DNA of 26,215 bases. It comes from JBBIQS01 sp037442205 (GTDB taxonomy: Bacteria; Myxococcota; Myxococcia; Myxococcales; UBA5297). This document shows positions 23,290 to 26,215 of the stretch, in pieces. A program made the position numbers and the translations under genes. How positions within the stretch are numbered: the stretch's first letter is position 1; every line of letters begins with the position of its first letter. A model generated the notes under the pieces. It saw nothing but the letters and a program-made list of their open reading frames with translations. It was not told the origin of the DNA and searched no databases. The stretch is from NCBI GenBank assembly GCA_037442205.1, contig JBBIQS010000105.1, forward strand, positions 1 through 26,215, in the 5' to 3' direction.

Positions 23290-23892
23290 ATGCGCAAGCG
23301 CTTGAACAGACTGCCTGTTTCGCTGCTGGCCGGCTGCCTGCTGGCGGTCGCGGCCGAGGCGCGCGCCGACCGCATCTACCAGTACGCCGGCGAGGACGGG
23401 GTCACGGTGCTGACCAACGTCCCCAAGGGCGGCAAGCGCGGCAAGGCGCGGGCGGCGGCCGAGGGCGGGCCGGCGGCGTCCGAGGTCCGCGCCAAGGCGC
23501 TGCCCGAGTACGACCGCTTCCTCGAGGAAGCCTGCGAGCTCTACAAGATCCCGCTGCCGCTGGCGCGGGCGGTGATGGCGGTGGAGTCGAACTTCAACCC
23601 GCAGGCGCTCTCGCCCAAGGGCGCCCAGGGGCTGATGCAGCTGATGCCCCAGACCGCCACCGAGATGTTCGTCGCCGATGCCTTCGACCCCCGGCAGAAC
23701 ATCCACGGCGGGGTGCGCTACCTGCGGCTGCTGGCCAACCAGTTCGGCGGGGACATGGTGCAGATCGTCGCCGCCTACAACGCCGGGCCAGAGGCGGTGA
23801 AGCGGGCCGGCGGCATTCCGGCCATCGCCGAGACCCAGGACTACGTGCGGAAGGTTTTGCGGCTGTACTTCGCGTTCAAGAGCGAGAGCTGA
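23290..23892 (+). CDS. Lytic murein transglycosylase (SLT domain)
   Basis: A 200-residue exported enzyme that cleaves the MurNAc-GlcNAc bond of peptidoglycan with anhydro-sugar formation. ATG 23290 has GGAA nine bases upstream; an in-frame GTG at 23284 is possible. The signal peptide is RKRLNRLPVSLLAGCLLAVAAEARA with likely cleavage before D27. It also contains LAGC (13-16), a lipobox match, so lipidation is possible. Residues 28-46 (RIYQYAGEDGVTVLTNVPK) resemble a DUF4124-type beta segment. The SLT domain (about 70-195) has catalytic E99 in AVESNFNPQA, then SPKGAQGLMQLMP, NIHGGVRYL and VAAYNAGPEAV. The next gene starts 41 bases downstream and is probably co-transcribed. Confidence 0.93.
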   Translation: MRKRLNRLPVSLLAGCLLAVAAEARADRIYQYAGEDGVTVLTNVPKGGKRGKARAAAEGGPAASEVRAKALPEYDRFLEEACELYKIPLPLARAVMAVESNFNPQALSPKGAQGLMQLMPQTATEMFVADAFDPRQNIHGGVRYLRLLANQFGGDMVQIVAAYNAGPEAVKRAGGIPAIAETQDYVRKVLRLYFAFKSES

Positions 23893-23933
23893 GGCTCCGC
23901 GGCTCGTCGGCATTCGAGGCAGGAAAGGCAGCC

Positions 23934-25367
23934 ATGGGAGACATCGAGCGGCTGGTGGCCGAGGCCGACGACGGGACGGTCGACGAAGAGTTCCTGCAGC
24001 ACCTGGCCAAGGGCGGTGAGCTGCTGTCCTCGGGCAAGACCTCCGAGGCCAAGGACGTGCTGGAGAAGGCCTACAAGCTGCAGCCCAAGAACCAGAAGGC
24101 ACAGAACCTGCTGGGGCTGGCCTACTTCAAGCAGGGGACCTTCGAGCGCGCCGCCGAGATCTACGAGGCGCTGGTGCGCGACAACCCGGTGGACCCGACG
24201 CTGCGGGTGAACCTGGGGCTGGTGTACCTGAAGACCAACGCCCTGCAGCGGGCGACCCGCGAGTTCGAGACCGCGGTCGACCTGGCCCCGGACCACAAGA
24301 AGGCCCACAACTACCTGGGGCTGGCATACGCCCAGGGCGGCGAGTACGCCCGGGCCAAGGACAGCTTCGTCGCCGCCGGCAGCCTGACCATGGCCGAGCG
24401 GATGGAGCGGGCGCTGCGCGACCCGTCGAAGGCGCCGCGGGTGGGCGCGCTGGACGAGGAGAAGACGGCTTCGCCGGCGGCAGGGCTGGCCTCCAAGGGC
24501 AAGAAGCGCGCGCCCAAGGTGGTCGAGGCCAAGGAGGCGGAGGTCGAGGTCGCGATCGAGGTCGAGAGCGCGCCGCAGCCGGAAGCGCTGGAGGCCGAGG
24601 GCGGGAACCCGGAGCCGGCGCCCGAGGGCCAGGGGGAAACCGTGGAACCAGCGGGGCAGGCGATGGAGCCGCCGGCGGCCGCCGAGCCGGGCCTGGCGCT
24701 GCTGTCCGGCCACGAAGCGGTGCCGGTGCTGACCGAGCTGACGCGGGTGTTGGCCTACAGCGCGCCCGACGGGCCGGGGCCGTTCGAGGTCAGCGCCGAC
24801 GGGCTGATGGTGCAGGTGCAGGGCGAGGTCTTGGCGCGGCTGGAGGGGCTGGTGGGGGCGGTGGGGGCGCTGCAGTACGTGCCGGAGATGAAGCGCTTCC
24901 GCGGCAAGGCCACCGACAAGCCGTTCGGCGACAGCGAGCGGCGGATGGTGCGGGTCTCGGGGAACGGGACCTTGCTCTACGCCCCGCGCGACGCGGTCTA
25001 CACGCCCTTCGAGCTCAACGAGGAGTCGGCCTACTTCCGCGAGGACCTGGTCTTCGCCTTCCAGGAGTCGATCGTCTTCGAGAACGGCCGGGTGCCCTCG
25101 AAGATCGCCCCCGACCTGCACCTGGTGCACCTGCGGGGCAAGGGCAAGGTGCTGTTGTGCCTGCCGGCGCAGCTGCGCTCGGTGGCGATCGCCACCGGAT
25201 TTCCGTGCGCGGTGCCGCTGCCGGTGCTGGTGGGCTGGCACGGGACGCTGACCCCGCGGGTGGTGGGGATTCCCGAGGAGTCGGAGGGGACGACGCCGAT
25301 CGTGCCGACGGTCGAGCTGAGCGGGGACGGCTTCGCCCTTCTGCTGGGCGGCAAGCGCATCGAGTAG
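23934..25367 (+). CDS. TPR protein with C-terminal AIM24-like domain
   Basis: A 477-residue protein starting at ATG 23934 behind AGGAAAGG. The longer reading frame overlaps the transglycosylase gene and gives no homologous N-terminus. Three to four TPR units occupy about 15-160 (AKDVLEKAYKLQPKNQKAQN, VNLGLVYLKTNALQRAT, YLGLAYAQGGEYARA). A Glu/Ala/Pro-rich linker with a Lys-rich spot (SKGKKRAPK) spans about 165-260. The C-terminal region (about 270-440) has repeated beta strands (VSADGLMVQVQGEVLARL; MVRVSGNGTLLYAP) and SIVFENGRVPSKI, which fits the AIM24/TRAP-like beta-barrel family. No signal peptide or membrane segment is visible, so it is probably cytoplasmic. Its function is unknown; TPRs suggest a scaffold. 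The AIM24 call rests on pattern, not a search. Confidence 0.82.
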   Translation: MGDIERLVAEADDGTVDEEFLQHLAKGGELLSSGKTSEAKDVLEKAYKLQPKNQKAQNLLGLAYFKQGTFERAAEIYEALVRDNPVDPTLRVNLGLVYLKTNALQRATREFETAVDLAPDHKKAHNYLGLAYAQGGEYARAKDSFVAAGSLTMAERMERALRDPSKAPRVGALDEEKTASPAAGLASKGKKRAPKVVEAKEAEVEVAIEVESAPQPEALEAEGGNPEPAPEGQGETVEPAGQAMEPPAAAEPGLALLSGHEAVPVLTELTRVLAYSAPDGPGPFEVSADGLMVQVQGEVLARLEGLVGAVGALQYVPEMKRFRGKATDKPFGDSERRMVRVSGNGTLLYAPRDAVYTPFELNEESAYFREDLVFAFQESIVFENGRVPSKIAPDLHLVHLRGKGKVLLCLPAQLRSVAIATGFPCAVPLPVLVGWHGTLTPRVVGIPEESEGTTPIVPTVELSGDGFALLLGGKRIE

Positions 25368-25370
25368 CCA

Positions 25371-25400
25371 TTCCGCCCCGGGGTGAAACGGGGCTAGAGT
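25371..25400 (+). promoter_or_regulatory. Possible promoter of pgsA, nearly leaderless
   Basis: TTCCGC (25371-25376, a poor -35) and TAGAGT (25395-25400) are separated by 18 bases. The -10 ends 9 bases before the ATG at 25410, as at the three other nearly leaderless genes. An imperfect hairpin (CCCCG 25376-25380, CGGGG 25389-25393) overlaps it. Confidence 0.4.
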
Positions 25401-25409
25401 GCGCCGGCC

Positions 25410-26054
25410 ATGGCCCGACTGCGCGACGAGTTCTTCAACCTGCCGAACATGCTGACGATGGGAAGGGTGGCGGTGATCCCCTTCTTCATCCTGCTGACCT
25501 ACTACGGCGATCCGATGAGCTCGGTATGGTCGGCGGTGATCTACGCCTTGGCGGCGATCACCGACGTGGTGGACGGCTGGCTGGCCAGGCGGCGCAATCT
25601 GGTGACGGTGGTGGGGAAGTTCTTGGACCCGCTGGCCGACAAGCTGATAGTGCTGGCGGCGCTGGTGATGCTGGTGCGGCTGGGGCGGGTGGCGAGCGGG
25701 CTGGTGATCGCGCTGCTGGCGCGAGAGTTCATCGTCACCGGGCTGCGGACCATCGCCGCCAGCGAGGGGATGGTGATCGCGGCCGGGCAGGGGGGCAAGT
25801 GGAAGACCGCGCTGCAGCTGACGGCGATCATCTGCCTGCTGGTCCACTACAGCTACGACGTGAACTTCGTCTTCTTCCACGCCCAAGCCAGCTTCAACCG
25901 GGTCGGGACTTGGCTGCTGTGGATGTCGCTGGTCGCCTCGCTGCTGTCGGCGGCGGAGTACTTCAAGGCCTTCGTCGAGCTGATGGACGCCAAGGAAGAC
26001 GCCCGGGCCAAGGCCGGCGCAGCGGTGGCGACGAAGACGTCAGAAAGCGCTTGA
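25410..26054 (+). CDS. pgsA: CDP-diacylglycerol-glycerol-3-phosphate phosphatidyltransferase
   Basis: It makes phosphatidylglycerol phosphate, the committed step to phosphatidylglycerol and cardiolipin, in the cytoplasmic membrane. The 214-residue protein carries a complete CDP-alcohol phosphotransferase motif: D52-VVDG-WLAR, then G69, D73 and D77 (spacing DxxDGxxARx8GxxxDxxxD). NLPNMLTMGR at 10-19 is the usual N-terminal entry. About five to six membrane helices follow, ending in a charged Ala/Lys-rich tail. The motif is shared by related enzymes, such as phosphatidylserine or inositol synthases, but length and the NLPN start fit PgsA best. The gene has no Shine-Dalgarno site; the -10 box is 9 bases upstream. 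Its stop codon lies inside the -35 of the tRNA-Gly promoter. Confidence 0.93.
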   Translation: MARLRDEFFNLPNMLTMGRVAVIPFFILLTYYGDPMSSVWSAVIYALAAITDVVDGWLARRRNLVTVVGKFLDPLADKLIVLAALVMLVRLGRVASGLVIALLAREFIVTGLRTIAASEGMVIAAGQGGKWKTALQLTAIICLLVHYSYDVNFVFFHAQASFNRVGTWLLWMSLVASLLSAAEYFKAFVELMDAKEDARAKAGAAVATKTSESA

Positions 26055-26080
26055 CGGGCTCGCTCCGGGAAGGCTATACA
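26051..26080 (+). promoter_or_regulatory. Predicted tRNA-Gly promoter overlapping the pgsA stop
   Basis: TTGACG (26051-26056) and TATACA (26075-26080) are separated by 18 bases. The pgsA TGA stop (26052-26054) lies inside the -35 hexamer. Transcription would start near 26088, about 36 bases before the tRNA. Confidence 0.65.
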
Positions 26081-26123
26081 CCTCGCCACTTTCGACGGCG
26101 CCAGCCGCTCGGAAGGTGACAGC

Positions 26124-26195
26124 GCGGGAATAGCTCAGTGGTAGAGCATCGCCTTGCCAAGGCGAGGGTCGAGGGTTCAAATCCCTTTTCCCGCT
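26124..26195 (+). tRNA. tRNA-Gly(GCC)
   Basis: A complete cloverleaf: acceptor GCGGGAA (26124-26130) with TTCCCGC (26188-26194), and discriminator T at 26195 (U73, as expected for tRNA-Gly). The D-stem is GCTC/GAGC with loop AGTGGTA. The anticodon stem is TCGCC/GGCGA, with loop TTGCCAA and anticodon GCC at 26156-26158. The T-stem is GAGGG/CCCTT with loop TTCAAAT. The 3' CCA is not encoded (the next bases are ATC), so it must be added by CCA-adding enzyme. Confidence 0.97.
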
Positions 26196-26215
26196 CATCG
26201 AAAGGCCCCGGATTC

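Overview
The window is about 26 kb of very GC-rich (clearly above 65 % by eye, not computed), densely coded chromosomal DNA. It looks like a member of the Myxococcota or a related deltaproteobacterial lineage. The main reasons are three consecutive bactofilin genes followed by a ParB/Srx-domain gene, which resembles the myxobacterial BacNOP-PadC arrangement. An ATP/ADP-carrier-like protein fused to HEAT repeats and a cyclic-nucleotide domain, a hybrid histidine kinase beside an excisionase-type regulator, and many TPR proteins fit the same picture. The species cannot be named from the sequence alone. I saw no insertion sequence, prophage, CRISPR array or rRNA, and no gene-free stretch longer than 300 bases.

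Layout. (1) 3-5514, plus strand: the end of a membrane-anchored TPR-like protein, then xseA. After a new promoter comes a tight cluster of xseB, a stand-alone receiver protein, ispA and tlyA, with ispA and tlyA each overlapping the preceding stop codon. A perfect 10-bp hairpin separates this block from the convergent gene 5559-7811 (minus), a large OmpA-family outer-membrane protein. (2) 7812-11122: a divergent promoter region, a helix-turn-helix regulator with a degenerate receiver domain, and a hybrid histidine kinase. (3) 11163-14015: a secreted TPR protein and a monoglyceride-lipase-like hydrolase, both apparently translated from almost leaderless mRNAs. (4) 14152-17784: three bactofilins, the PadC-like ParB-domain protein, pyrE and a lipoprotein. 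(5) 17807-21420: the nucleotide-transporter/HEAT/cNMP fusion, which seems to start at CTG, and a DUF3634-like membrane protein. (6) 21428-26195: nadB (minus), then a lytic transglycosylase, a TPR-AIM24-like protein, pgsA and tRNA-Gly(GCC).

How the genes work together: xseA and xseB encode exonuclease VII. The large subunit carries a sliding-clamp-like QIDLF peptide and the small subunit an SSB-like DDDVPF tail, which together suggest tethering to the replication machinery. The bactofilins probably polymerise into a scaffold that the ParB-domain protein joins. ispA, pgsA, pyrE and nadB are housekeeping genes for isoprenoid, phospholipid, pyrimidine and NAD synthesis. The regulator and hybrid kinase probably form one signalling unit.

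Promoter-like motifs of the type TTGACA, 18-bp spacer, TAnnnT recur before many transcription units. At four genes the -10 box lies only 8-9 bases from the ATG, with no room for a Shine-Dalgarno site. All functions are assigned by reading motifs; no database search was run.
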